DNA of 64,000 bases from Sulfitobacter albidus. Its GTDB lineage: Bacteria > Pseudomonadota > Alphaproteobacteria > Rhodobacterales > Rhodobacteraceae. Under the pieces are notes generated by a model that was not told where the DNA came from, ran no database searches, and saw only the letters and a program-made list of their open reading frames with translations. Numbering within the stretch: position 1 is the first letter of the stretch; each line of letters opens with the position of its first letter. The stretch lies in contig NZ_CP073581.1 in NCBI RefSeq assembly GCF_018200035.1, forward strand, positions 1,360,501 to 1,424,500, written 5' to 3'. The translations under genes were made by a program, and so were the position numbers. Shown one piece after another: positions 55,487-63,365 of this stretch.

Positions 55487-56398
55487 TCAGCCCTTGTCGC
55501 GCAACTCGATGGCGATCTGGGCCGCAAATTGGGCATTGTTACGCACCAATGCGATATTGGCCGTAAGCGACGCACCTTCCGTCAGCTCAAAAATGCGTTG
55601 CAGCAGATAGGGGGTGACGGATTTGCCGGTGATGCCCGCGCGCGTCGCGTCGTTCTGGGCCTGCGCGATGATCGGGGCCAGCGTTTCGGCGGCAATCTCA
55701 GCGTCAGCGGGGATCGGATTGGCCACCAGCTGCCCACCGGGCAGGCCAAGGGCCGCGCGCATCCGGTGCGCCCGTGCGATGTCGGCTGGATCATCCATGC
55801 GCAGCGGCGCCTTGAGTTTCGATCCGCGCGACCAAAAGGCCGGGAACATGTCCTGCCCTACGGCAATGACCGGCACGCCCTGCGTTTCCAGCACTTCCAG
55901 CGTCTTGGCCACGTCGAGGATCGCCTTGGCGCCGGCGGCGACAACAGTCACGGGGGTTTGCGCCAGCTCCATCAGATCGGCAGAGATGTCAAAGCTGTTC
56001 TCGGCCCCCCGGTGCACCCCGCCGATGCCGCCCGTGGCAAAGACATGGATGCCCGCAAGATGCGCCGCGATCATCGTGGCGGCCACGGTCGTGGCCCCGG
56101 TGCCGCCGGTGGCGATGCAGGCGGCCATGTCCGCGCGGCTGAGCTTGGCCACGCCCTTGGCCTGCGACAGTGCTTCGAGCTGGTCTGCGTTCAGACCGAT
56201 GTGCAGCGTGCCGTCGATGACGGCGATGGTGGCGGGCACGGCGCCCTTGGCACGGACATCCGCCTCGACCTGTCGCGCCACCTCAAGGTTTTGCGGATGC
56301 GGCATGCCGTGGGTGATGATCGTGCTTTCGAGGGCGACGATGGCGGCACCTTCGGCAAGGGCGGTCGTGACCTCGTCGGAGCGGACGATGGGGATCAT
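55487..56398 (-). CDS. psuG: Pseudouridine-5'-phosphate glycosidase
   Basis: Breaks the C-C bond of pseudouridine 5'-phosphate to give uracil and ribose 5-phosphate. The 303-residue protein shows the family marks IVALESTIITHGMPHPQN, TGGTGATTVAATMI, FATGGIGGVHRGAE and VIAVGQDMFPAFWSRGSKL. It is full length. The start overlaps the stop of the kinase gene upstream by 4 bases, so both enzymes of the pathway are coupled. Confidence 0.95.
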   Translation of the reverse strand: MIPIVRSDEVTTALAEGAAIVALESTIITHGMPHPQNLEVARQVEADVRAKGAVPATIAVIDGTLHIGLNADQLEALSQAKGVAKLSRADMAACIATGGTGATTVAATMIAAHLAGIHVFATGGIGGVHRGAENSFDISADLMELAQTPVTVVAAGAKAILDVAKTLEVLETQGVPVIAVGQDMFPAFWSRGSKLKAPLRMDDPADIARAHRMRAALGLPGGQLVANPIPADAEIAAETLAPIIAQAQNDATRAGITGKSVTPYLLQRIFELTEGASLTANIALVRNNAQFAAQIAIELRDKG

Positions 56399-57267
56399 AT
56401 CTTGGTCTCTCCTGAAACATAAAGGGCGGCGGCGGCGAGCGCGTCGGACAGGGCCGCATCGTCGGTCAGCCCGCGCCGCTCTGCCGCGATGTGGGCCGCC
56501 ATGAAGGTATCGCCCGCACCGGTGACCCGCGTCACGGCAACGGCGGGCGGGGTCTGTGTGACCACGCCCTGCGCACCCGCGACCGTTGCCGGGTTGCCCC
56601 CGTCGGTGACGACCGCGCGCGCGGCCCCGCGTGCCAGCAGCGCGCGGGCGGCGGCGTCAGAGCTGTCGAAATGGGTCTGGCACAGCAGCCCGGCCTCTTC
56701 GAGATTGACGTAGAGCGTGCCGCGCCCGGTTTCCAGAAACGGCGCGAGGCGCAGCGCCTTGCCGGGGGAGGCGGGCGCCACCCGCAGATCCGCCTGCGCC
56801 AGCAGCGGGCTGCGCGCCACGCGCGCCAGCAGATCGACCGTGAGGTTTCCGTCCAGCGCGACGGCGCCGGTGTAGGGCGTATCGCCCAGTGGGCGCAGGA
56901 TCTTATCGCCCGCCGCCTCAAGCGAATGCGCATCCGCGATGGCCGCGATTAGACCGTTTGACGCCTCGACCGCCATGTATTGATCGGTCGGCAAATCGTC
57001 GGAGCGGTAGATTAGATCGGTGCCCAGACCGCGCGCCTGGCAGGCGGCGATCAATTCATCCCCTTCGGTGTCGCGCCCCACGGCGCTGAGCAGGGCAGGG
57101 GCAAGGCCAAAGCGTTTGAGCGCCATCGCGATGTTGAGCGCCACGCCGCCGGGCAGCCGCGTGATACGGCCCGGCATGTCGCTGCCCTGCCGCATTGGCG
57201 TATCACAGCGGCCGATCACGTCCCACAGGACGGAGCCGATGCACAGGATGTCCGCGTTTTCTGTCAT
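56395..57267 (-). CDS. psuK: PfkB-family carbohydrate kinase, probable pseudouridine kinase
   Basis: A 290-residue ribokinase-like enzyme. Marks are ILCIGSVLWDVIGRCD at the start, the first PfkB signature region GGVALNIAMALKRFGL, and the second, VTGAGDTFMAAHIA, with the catalytic Asp. Its position, overlapping psuG, makes it the pseudouridine kinase that makes the substrate of PsuG; the name rests on this context. The start at 57267 follows AAAGGCG. No pseudouridine transporter is encoded next to it. Confidence 0.85.
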   Translation of the reverse strand: MTENADILCIGSVLWDVIGRCDTPMRQGSDMPGRITRLPGGVALNIAMALKRFGLAPALLSAVGRDTEGDELIAACQARGLGTDLIYRSDDLPTDQYMAVEASNGLIAAIADAHSLEAAGDKILRPLGDTPYTGAVALDGNLTVDLLARVARSPLLAQADLRVAPASPGKALRLAPFLETGRGTLYVNLEEAGLLCQTHFDSSDAAARALLARGAARAVVTDGGNPATVAGAQGVVTQTPPAVAVTRVTGAGDTFMAAHIAAERRGLTDDAALSDALAAAALYVSGETKI

Positions 57268-57308
57268 ATCGCGCCTTTTGCCGCGCGCACCGGTTGGACG
57301 CAAGCCGC

Positions 57309-58121
57309 TTAGGGCACCGCAAAGGTCAGCGCGGCCCAGAGCGTCTCCCACAGGGGGCCGTCCGTGGCGGACGTGGCGCCCGCCGCCTCACGCAGCACGA
57401 CCGCATCCAGCAGGTAGCTGTGCCCGGATTTCACCGGCACCGCCAGCGCGCCACCGGCGTCTGTCCGTAGCACAGTCACGCTTACCTCGCCCTGCGCATC
57501 CTTTTCGTAGACTTCGACCTGCGCGTCCCCCCGCACCACATCCCCGTAGAAAAGCGTCACGTCCATCGTACCGTCGAAATCGACCGCATAGGGATTGTCC
57601 TGCGCCACAAATTCGGTCGCCAGCCCAAAGGCACGGTCCGCCCCTTCACCGTCCCCGACGGCCACGAGGGATTTGGAATGGCGGGTATAGGTCTCCTTGA
57701 AATCCTCTTTGGCCCAACCCCGGGCCTCATGTGTCGCCACCGCGTCGGCAAAATCCTTGTGATCGACGAACTTCAGAAACTTCTCCCAACTGCGGTAGGT
57801 GAGGGTCGAGGGCGCCGCCTCATGCAGCAGCACCATCAGCCCGTCCTGCAGGGGCGCGGGCACTTGAATTGCGGGGCGGTCCCCAAGCCGCCCTTCAACC
57901 GGCGCCAGTTCATCGCCAAGGGCAAAATCAAGCCGGGTGTTGTTGCGGGGAAAGAATGACTGCCGCGATCCGTCAAAAAGCTCACCGTTGCGCAGGTTTG
58001 CCACGACGGCCTCACCAGTTTCAACTTGATATTCCTCGGGTTCAATCCAAAACTCATGCGCAGAAGCGGTTGTGCCAAGTGCTGCGCAAAAGCAAAGTGC
58101 TATAAGGTATTTACCAAACAT
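57309..58121 (-). CDS. DUF4198-type periplasmic protein, possible nickel/cobalt uptake partner
   Basis: A 270-residue secreted protein with a signal peptide (MFGKYLIALCFCAALGTTASA) whose mature N-terminus is HEFWIEPEEYQVETG. That start and the following sandwich-like pattern match DUF4198, proteins often found beside nickel or cobalt transporters. An AGAGGGAA ribosome site lies nine bases before the ATG. The start codon shares the bases CATG with the divergent HupE-like gene, so the two are almost certainly co-regulated. Metal binding by the mature N-terminal histidine is a reasonable guess. Confidence 0.75.
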   Translation of the reverse strand: MFGKYLIALCFCAALGTTASAHEFWIEPEEYQVETGEAVVANLRNGELFDGSRQSFFPRNNTRLDFALGDELAPVEGRLGDRPAIQVPAPLQDGLMVLLHEAAPSTLTYRSWEKFLKFVDHKDFADAVATHEARGWAKEDFKETYTRHSKSLVAVGDGEGADRAFGLATEFVAQDNPYAVDFDGTMDVTLFYGDVVRGDAQVEVYEKDAQGEVSVTVLRTDAGGALAVPVKSGHSYLLDAVVLREAAGATSATDGPLWETLWAALTFAVP

Positions 58122-59289
58122 GTTGAACCGTTCCCTCTTCCTGCTGACCAAGCTGATGTTTGTGCTGGCCTTGTCAAGCCTGCCCGCGCGCGCGCATGAA
58201 GTCTTGCCGACGATCGCAGATCTGGCTGTGACCGATGGCGCCGTCGAGATGCAGATCGAGATCAACCTCGAAGCGTTTGCCGCGGGCATCGACCTCGACG
58301 GTCTTGAGGATATCAACGAAGACGCGCAATCGGATGACTACGACGCCCTGCGCGCGCTGCCCGGCGACGAGATCGCCGCCAGAGCCCCGGCCATTCTGGA
58401 GCGCTGGAACGCCCTCCCGCTGCTCAGCGTCGACGGCGCGCCCGTCACGCTGAGCACGCAAAGCCTGACGGTGCCGGACGATGTGCCCGAAAGCCTGCCG
58501 CGCGGCAGCGTGTGGATCCTTTCGGGCGTCCTGCCCGAGGGAGGCGCCGTGACGGTCAACTGGCCCGAGGGTGGCGGTGATCTGGTGGTGCGTCAGCAAG
58601 GGGTCGCGGCGCCCTTCACCGGGTTTATCTCGGGCGGTGAGGACAGCGGGCCCATCGCCATCGCGGGCGGTGATCAGCAGACCGGCTGGGGCACATTCGC
58701 CGCGTATATTCCCGTAGGATTTGACCATATCCTGCCGCAGGGGCTGGATCATATCCTTTTTGTACTGGGCCTGTTCTTCCTGTCGACGCATCTGCGCCCT
58801 CTGATCTTTCAGGTCACCGCGTTTACGCTGGCGCATACGGTGACGCTTGCGCTAGGGGCGTTGGGGCTGGTGAATATCCCCGGCTCGATCGTGGAGCCGT
58901 TGATTGCGGCATCGATCGTCTATGTCGCGGTCGAAAACATATTCTTCCACCGGCTCAACACATGGCGGCCCGCGATCATCTTTGGCTTTGGCTTACTGCA
59001 CGGTCTGGGCTTTGCCTCCGTGCTGGGGGAATTTGGCCTGCCGGCGGGGCAATTCGTGCCGGCGCTTATCGGTTTCAACGTCGGTGTCGAGGTCGGGCAG
59101 CTGACCGTGATCGCCATCGCCTTTGTGCTGCTGTGGCTGGCGGTTGCCGGCGCGCGCCGCGCGGGTCTGGAGGGCCCCGAAGAGATGGTGACCGAGTATC
59201 CGGTCATGTTCCGCGCCGTCTCGGTCACGGGGTCGCTGATCATCGCGCTGATCGGTATCTACTGGGTGATTGAACGCACCCTGCTGTAA
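58120..59289 (+). CDS. HupE/UreJ family membrane protein
   Basis: A 389-residue protein with a signal peptide (LLTKLMFVLALSSLPARA), a periplasmic domain of about 170 residues starting HEVLPTIADLAVTDG, and a C-terminal membrane domain with about six spans and the family motif VGFDHILPQGLDHILFVLGL, then FTLAHTVTLALGALGL and LHGLGFASVLGEFGL. HupE/UreJ proteins are nickel or cobalt permeases; the conserved histidines in these spans fit. The upstream TATAAG (58101-58106) could be a -10. An internal ATG (58156) is the alternative start, but it has no ribosome site and a poor signal peptide. Confidence 0.88.
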   Translation: MLNRSLFLLTKLMFVLALSSLPARAHEVLPTIADLAVTDGAVEMQIEINLEAFAAGIDLDGLEDINEDAQSDDYDALRALPGDEIAARAPAILERWNALPLLSVDGAPVTLSTQSLTVPDDVPESLPRGSVWILSGVLPEGGAVTVNWPEGGGDLVVRQQGVAAPFTGFISGGEDSGPIAIAGGDQQTGWGTFAAYIPVGFDHILPQGLDHILFVLGLFFLSTHLRPLIFQVTAFTLAHTVTLALGALGLVNIPGSIVEPLIAASIVYVAVENIFFHRLNTWRPAIIFGFGLLHGLGFASVLGEFGLPAGQFVPALIGFNVGVEVGQLTVIAIAFVLLWLAVAGARRAGLEGPEEMVTEYPVMFRAVSVTGSLIIALIGIYWVIERTLL

Positions 59290-59337
59290 AGGATCCCGCG
59301 CGCCGTGCCCCGCAAGGTGCGGCGCGCGCCCCCCAGC

Positions 59338-60684
59338 CTAGATCAAACCGGGGTCATCCACGAAGGACGTGAATACCACGCTGTCATCGTCGTAGGTAAT
59401 TTCACGCGTCAGCAGGCTGCCATCGGGCGCGAATGTATCGACGTACATGTGCCACCCAAACAGATCGCCCCCGTCGGTCAACGTGGCTTGCGTCTTCGAC
59501 CCGTTCTCAAACAGCTTTTCCAGCACGCGCCCGTCGTCATAGGCGATGGTCTGGCTGGTGCGCGCGCCCCCCGGCGCAAAGGTCGACACCACGCTGTCCC
59601 ACGCAAAGTTATCGGCGGTATCGGTCAGCGTGGTCTGCGTGCGGCTGCCATTCTCAAACAGCTTTTCCACCCGCCGCCCGTCGTCGTAGGCGATGGTCTG
59701 CCCCGTGCGCTGCCCGTCCGCTGCGTAGGTCGAAGAGACGGTGTTCCAGTCGAACGCATCGGCGACATCCGTGCTGACCTGCACGCTGCGCAGGCCGTCG
59801 GTGTAGCTCACGTCATCCCGCCGTCCGTTGTCAAAGAGCACTTCGCGCGTCAGTTGCGCGCCATCGGGGCCGAACGCATCGACGTAGCGGGTCCAGCCAA
59901 ACACCTCCGCCGCGTCGGTCAGGGTCGCGCGCGTCTTGACGCCGTCCTGAAACAGGATTTCCAGCGTGCGCCCGTCATCGTACAGCATATCACGCTGAAG
60001 CCGCACGCCGTCGGCATCGATTGTATCGGTGTAGCGCGTCCAGACGAAAGCGTCAGCCGTATCTTCGACCGTCGTGCGCGTGGGCGGCGGGGGAAGGGGC
60101 GTCAGATCTCCCGCAAGCGCAAGTGTATCGATGTCGGAGTTCCACGTGACATCCCCCAACAACCCACCGGTCGACAACGCGGAGAAATCGATCGTCATGG
60201 AGGTAAACAGATCCCCCTGCGCGGGCGCGTCCCCAAGACTGACGATGTTGGAATAGGTGACGCCGACGCTCCCCGTCAGGGCCTCATCCATCTCGATCAG
60301 CTCGAAAGGGAAGCCGTTTTTGGAGGTGGGCGTGTTGATGCCGTCGGTGTCATCCTCCATCGTGGTCGTGATATCGAAAACGGAGCTGGCCGCCAGCAGA
60401 TCGAAGGTAAGCGTGGTGAGCAGTTTTGTCGTGCTCAGCGCGTGGGCGCTGAACCCGAAGGACATATCGATATCCGCACCGGTCACGCCCCCGAATGTGT
60501 AGGGATCGAAAGCGACCCAGGTCAGCGTCTCGACCGTGCCGTCGGCATAGGTGGCCGTGATCTGGGTGCCCGCCAGATCGACCCCGCGCGAGGAGGTATC
60601 GGCACGGATGCCCTGCGCCGACGTATAGGCGACGCCTTCGCGGGTCAGTGGATCAAGTATCGCAACGGACATGGTAAGGCTCAT
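59338..60684 (-). CDS. Protein with five tandem 49-residue repeats
   Basis: A protein of about 448 residues (start at 60684 or four codons later; no strong ribosome site, and an ATG at 60768 is also in frame). The N-terminal 200 residues are Asp/Thr/Ser rich and look like a beta-sandwich (LTMSVAILDPLTREGVAYTS, ending in TLALAGDLTP). A proline linker LPPPPT leads into five 49-residue repeats to the C-terminus. No signal peptide, no membrane span, few lysines and a low-pI appearance: such proteins are often exported by type I secretion, but I see no exporter gene here. I do not recognise the family. Confidence 0.75.
   Translation of the reverse strand: MSLTMSVAILDPLTREGVAYTSAQGIRADTSSRGVDLAGTQITATYADGTVETLTWVAFDPYTFGGVTGADIDMSFGFSAHALSTTKLLTTLTFDLLAASSVFDITTTMEDDTDGINTPTSKNGFPFELIEMDEALTGSVGVTYSNIVSLGDAPAQGDLFTSMTIDFSALSTGGLLGDVTWNSDIDTLALAGDLTPLPPPPTRTTVEDTADAFVWTRYTDTIDADGVRLQRDMLYDDGRTLEILFQDGVKTRATLTDAAEVFGWTRYVDAFGPDGAQLTREVLFDNGRRDDVSYTDGLRSVQVSTDVADAFDWNTVSSTYAADGQRTGQTIAYDDGRRVEKLFENGSRTQTTLTDTADNFAWDSVVSTFAPGGARTSQTIAYDDGRVLEKLFENGSKTQATLTDGGDLFGWHMYVDTFAPDGSLLTREITYDDDSVVFTSFVDDPGLI
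59341..60081 (-). repeat. Five tandem repeats of 147 bp (49 residues)
   Basis: The repeat consensus is roughly T..TD.AD.F.W......(A/P)DG....., then YDDGR..E.LF.DG. per unit. Units 3 and 4 are also very similar at DNA level: TTCTCAAACAGCTTTTCC occurs at 59504 and again at 59651, exactly 147 bases apart, followed by a common GCGATGGTCTG. The last unit diverges at its end. The regular spacing shows growth by in-frame duplication. Confidence 0.88.
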
Positions 60685-61088
60685 TTCGGCTGATGACACG
60701 GTGTCAGGCGGCACCTGAACAATGCAACCGGTCAGGGGACCGCTCCTGTCGTCCCGGTGGCATCCCACGGCCTGTTTTCAAAGCAAGGACTGTCGCAGAT
60801 CAAAACATGTCGTCGGGACCGCTTCTTGATAGTCGATAACCGGGCGCTGCGACAAGCCATTCATACGGAAACACTGAAATGCGCGATGGGGACAATTAAC
60901 CTATTGGCGTCTTGTGCAAAATGCAGCCGAACCGGCGCGAAAGTCCGCATGGCAGACGTTCGCCGGCCGCCATGGCAACGCAGGATCCGGCGGAAACCGT
61001 CTGCGGCAGCTGCTGCGCTGCTGCAGACCGTCGTGACTACGCCCGCCCGTCCCCGATGCGATACAGGGACTGGTCGGGACCACTTTGA
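60685..61088. other. Intergenic stretch without a recognisable gene
   Basis: I find no convincing reading frame, ribosome site or RNA gene between the start of the repeat protein and the remnant near tRNA-Ser. Base composition is more mixed than in the genes on either side. GTCGGGACC occurs near 60811 and again near 61074, a weak hint of a rearrangement. The promoter of the repeat-protein gene should lie in the part next to 60685. Confidence 0.5.
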
Positions 61089-61181
61089 CTAGCCCATCAT
61101 GAGTGGATCATCCGGTATGAGGACCTCGCTGACCATGCTCCCGTCGTCCTGATAGGTGGTCGTAAGCGTGTTCCATCCGGG
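61089..61181 (-). pseudogene. Remnant of a second repeat-type protein beside tRNA-Ser
   Basis: Thirty residues ending at a TAG read PGWNTLTTTYQDDGSMVSEV then LIPDDPLMMG. They line up with the last repeat of the neighbouring protein (FGWHMYVDTFAPDGSLLTRE): W at the same place, the xxDGS turn, then a strand and an acidic end. Upstream the similarity stops. This looks like the 3' stump of a paralog cut by an insertion or deletion next to the tRNA gene. The match is short, so chance is possible. Confidence 0.4.
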
Positions 61182-61292
61182 CGCGCGCGCAACCTTTGGC
61201 GCAATTGACACGATACGAGCGCATAAAGCCAGTGAGTAGGAGGGTGGTAGAAAACCTTGATCCAACTTGTCGTGCCTGAAATCAAAGGCATC

Positions 61293-61382
61293 TGGCGGAG
61301 AGACAGGGATTCGAACCCTGGGAACCCGTGAAGGCTCAACGGTTTTCGAGACCGCCCCGTTCGACCACTCCGGCACCTCTCC
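61293..61382 (-). tRNA. tRNA-Ser, anticodon CGA
   Basis: A 90-base class II tRNA with long variable arm. The acceptor strands are GGAGAGG and TCTCTCC, the discriminator is G, and CCA is encoded (61293-61295). The T arm contains GGTTCGAATCC. The anticodon loop is CTCGAAA (61350-61344), giving anticodon CGA at 61346-61348, which reads UCG codons. The gene sits beside the remnant described above. Confidence 0.95.
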
Positions 61383-61523
61383 GCGGGGATCGAAGCGCCG
61401 TTTAGTCCGCTTTTTCCGCGGGGGCAAGGGGGCGGCACGCGCAAGTTTGCCAATCGCGCGGTTTTTCATTGCAGGCCCGGATGCAACCCCTACGTTATTG
61501 CAAACAAACCCCAAGGAGCTGCG

Positions 61524-62363
61524 ATGTTTTTGCACGGATTTGCACGGTTGACCCTGATGAGCGCGGTTTTGCTGCTGACGTCGGTAGTGGCGGCACAGGC
61601 GCAGGTGGCGCGCGACCGGGTCGAGACATTTCTCGAGATCACGGGCTTTGACGTGGCGTTGGAGAGTATACGCTTGTCGGCCGATGCCGCGCCGCAGATG
61701 CTGGGGGTCGAGGCCGATGATTTCGGCTCGGAATGGCAGCGGCTGGTGGGAGAGGTGTTCGAGACCGAGTTGATGCATGAGATGGCCGCCGATGTCATCG
61801 AACGCGCCATGACGCCCGAACAGCTTGATCACGCGGTGGCGTTCTACAGCTCCGATCTTGGCCAGCGGCTGGTCGCGGCCGAGAACCGTTCGCATCTGAT
61901 TGACGAGGATGGGCTGAAGACGGAAAGCGGTGGCGCGATCCTTGAAGGGCTGCGCGGCATCGACAGCCCGCGCGTCGATCTGCTGGAGCGGCTCAACGCC
62001 GCCAGCGGCAGCGAGGACGCAACGGTGCGCGCCATTCAGGAGGTGCAGATAAGGTTTCTGCTGGCCGCGGCGGGGGCAGGGGTGATCGATCTGACCATGG
62101 ACGAGCCAGACCTGCGCGAGGCGATGACCGAGGGCGAGGAGGAGCTGCGCGAGAACCTGCGCCGCGGTGCCATGGAGGGGGCCGCCTATACCTATCAGGC
62201 GTTTTCGGACCCGGAGGTCGAAGCCTATGCCGAAGCGCTGGAGCATCCGCTGATGCAGGAAGCCTACGCGCTGATGAACGCCGTGCAATACGAGATCATG
62301 GCCAATCGGTTCGAAGCCGTGGCCGACCGGCTGCGGCAGATGCAGCCCAGTCAGGATCTGTGA
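61524..62363 (+). CDS. DUF2059 domain protein (first of a tandem pair)
   Basis: A 279-residue exported protein with a signal peptide (LTLMSAVLLLTSVVAAQAQ). Two all-helical DUF2059-like segments follow: TFLEITGFDVALESIRLSAD and MTPEQLDHAVAFYSSDLGQR. The second has the FYSSDLGQRL motif typical of the family (phosphate starvation or host-linked proteins of unknown function). AAGGAG lies just before the ATG. Its stop overlaps the ATG of the following DUF2059 gene, so both come from one message. Confidence 0.85.
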   Translation: MFLHGFARLTLMSAVLLLTSVVAAQAQVARDRVETFLEITGFDVALESIRLSADAAPQMLGVEADDFGSEWQRLVGEVFETELMHEMAADVIERAMTPEQLDHAVAFYSSDLGQRLVAAENRSHLIDEDGLKTESGGAILEGLRGIDSPRVDLLERLNAASGSEDATVRAIQEVQIRFLLAAAGAGVIDLTMDEPDLREAMTEGEEELRENLRRGAMEGAAYTYQAFSDPEVEAYAEALEHPLMQEAYALMNAVQYEIMANRFEAVADRLRQMQPSQDL

Positions 62364-63184
62364 TGCGCGCTGTTCTGACCTCCGCTCTTGCGGCGCTTTT
62401 GTGCGTCACGCTGGCGCTGCCGGTATGGGCCAACGCCCGCCACACCGTCCTGATGGACGTGCTGCGCATCAACGAACTGACGGCGATCCTGCACGCCGAG
62501 GGGCTGGCGTTTGGCGAAAGCCTCAACATCGACTGGCTGGACGGGCGGGGCGGGGCGGCGTGGAACCAGCAGGTCGCGCGCATCTACGACCGCGAGCGCT
62601 TGGCCGAAGGGATCCGCGCGGGGCTGGAGCCGTCGGTGACCGGTGACACGCTGGAGACGGCGATCGAATTCTTCGCCTCCGATCTGGGACAGCGGGTTCT
62701 GACGCTGGAGAATTCCGCGCGCGAGGCCATGGCCGATGCGCAGATCGAGGAGGCCGCCCGCGCGCGCCACGCGCAGATCAGTGGCACCAATGATCCGCGA
62801 TTGGCCCAGATCGCGCGCATGATCGACGCAGGGGATCTGATCAATCGCAACGTGACCTCCGCGCTCAATTCCAACGTGCAATTCATGCGCGCTTTGGTCG
62901 ATGGCGGCCTTTACGAGATGTCCGAGGACGAGATTTTGAGCGACGTGCTTGCCGAACGCGACAGCATCGAGGCCGACACGACTGGCTGGATCTACGCCTT
63001 TTTGCTGCTGGCCTACAGCCCGCTGACGCTCGAAGAGCTGACAGCCTACGCCGATTTCAGCGAAACCCGCGCGGGCAAGGCGCTGAATGCGGGGTTTTTC
63101 GCGGGGTTTGATCCGCTTTATGCCGATATCTCCTACGCGCTGGGGCGCGCGATGGTGCTGAACATGGCCGCCGAGGAGCTTTAG
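62363..63184 (+). CDS. DUF2059 domain protein (second of a tandem pair)
   Basis: A 273-residue exported protein, signal peptide up to LALPVWA. It repeats the plan of its upstream neighbour: DVLRINELTAILHAEGL, then LETAIEFFASDLGQRVLTLE matching AFYSSDLGQRLVAAE of the first protein. Sequence identity between the two is low overall but the helical layout is the same, so they are old paralogs. ATG 62363 overlaps the upstream stop by one base (TGATG). Function unknown. Confidence 0.85.
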   Translation: MRAVLTSALAALLCVTLALPVWANARHTVLMDVLRINELTAILHAEGLAFGESLNIDWLDGRGGAAWNQQVARIYDRERLAEGIRAGLEPSVTGDTLETAIEFFASDLGQRVLTLENSAREAMADAQIEEAARARHAQISGTNDPRLAQIARMIDAGDLINRNVTSALNSNVQFMRALVDGGLYEMSEDEILSDVLAERDSIEADTTGWIYAFLLLAYSPLTLEELTAYADFSETRAGKALNAGFFAGFDPLYADISYALGRAMVLNMAAEEL

Positions 63185-63197
63185 GCCGCGCGCCCGC

Positions 63198-63226
63198 TTG
63201 ACTTGGCGCAACGATACGCACATAAC
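63198..63226 (+). promoter_or_regulatory. Promoter of rplU
   Basis: TTGACT (63198-63203) and CATAAC (63221-63226) are separated by 17 bases, giving a transcription start near 63233 and a leader of about 130 bases before rplU. The leader holds a CCCC-GAAA-GGGG hairpin (63319-63330) and a GGTG...CACC hairpin just upstream (about 63296-63308); such leaders often serve autoregulation of ribosomal protein operons, but I do not recognise the L21-leader consensus. Confidence 0.55.
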
Positions 63227-63365
63227 CGCGCAACTTGGACGGGGAGGCCCGAATCCGAGTGTTTTGTAATGACGCCCAAGGGCGCGCTGTCTGCCGGTGA
63301 GGGACACCCTCGCAAACGCCCCGAAAGGGGGACCACAAGACGCGGAAAAGATGAAGGAAAGACCT

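Noticed and set aside
60757..61092. 111-residue open frame in the gap before tRNA-Ser
   Set aside because: Composition is arginine/alanine-shadow-like in its second half, there is no ribosome site, and no domain is visible.
61267..61551. 94-residue reading frame across tRNA-Ser
   Set aside because: It reads through the tRNA on the opposite strand and beyond (TGIRTLGTREGSTVFETAPF is the antisense of the tRNA). This is a known false gene at tRNA-Ser loci.
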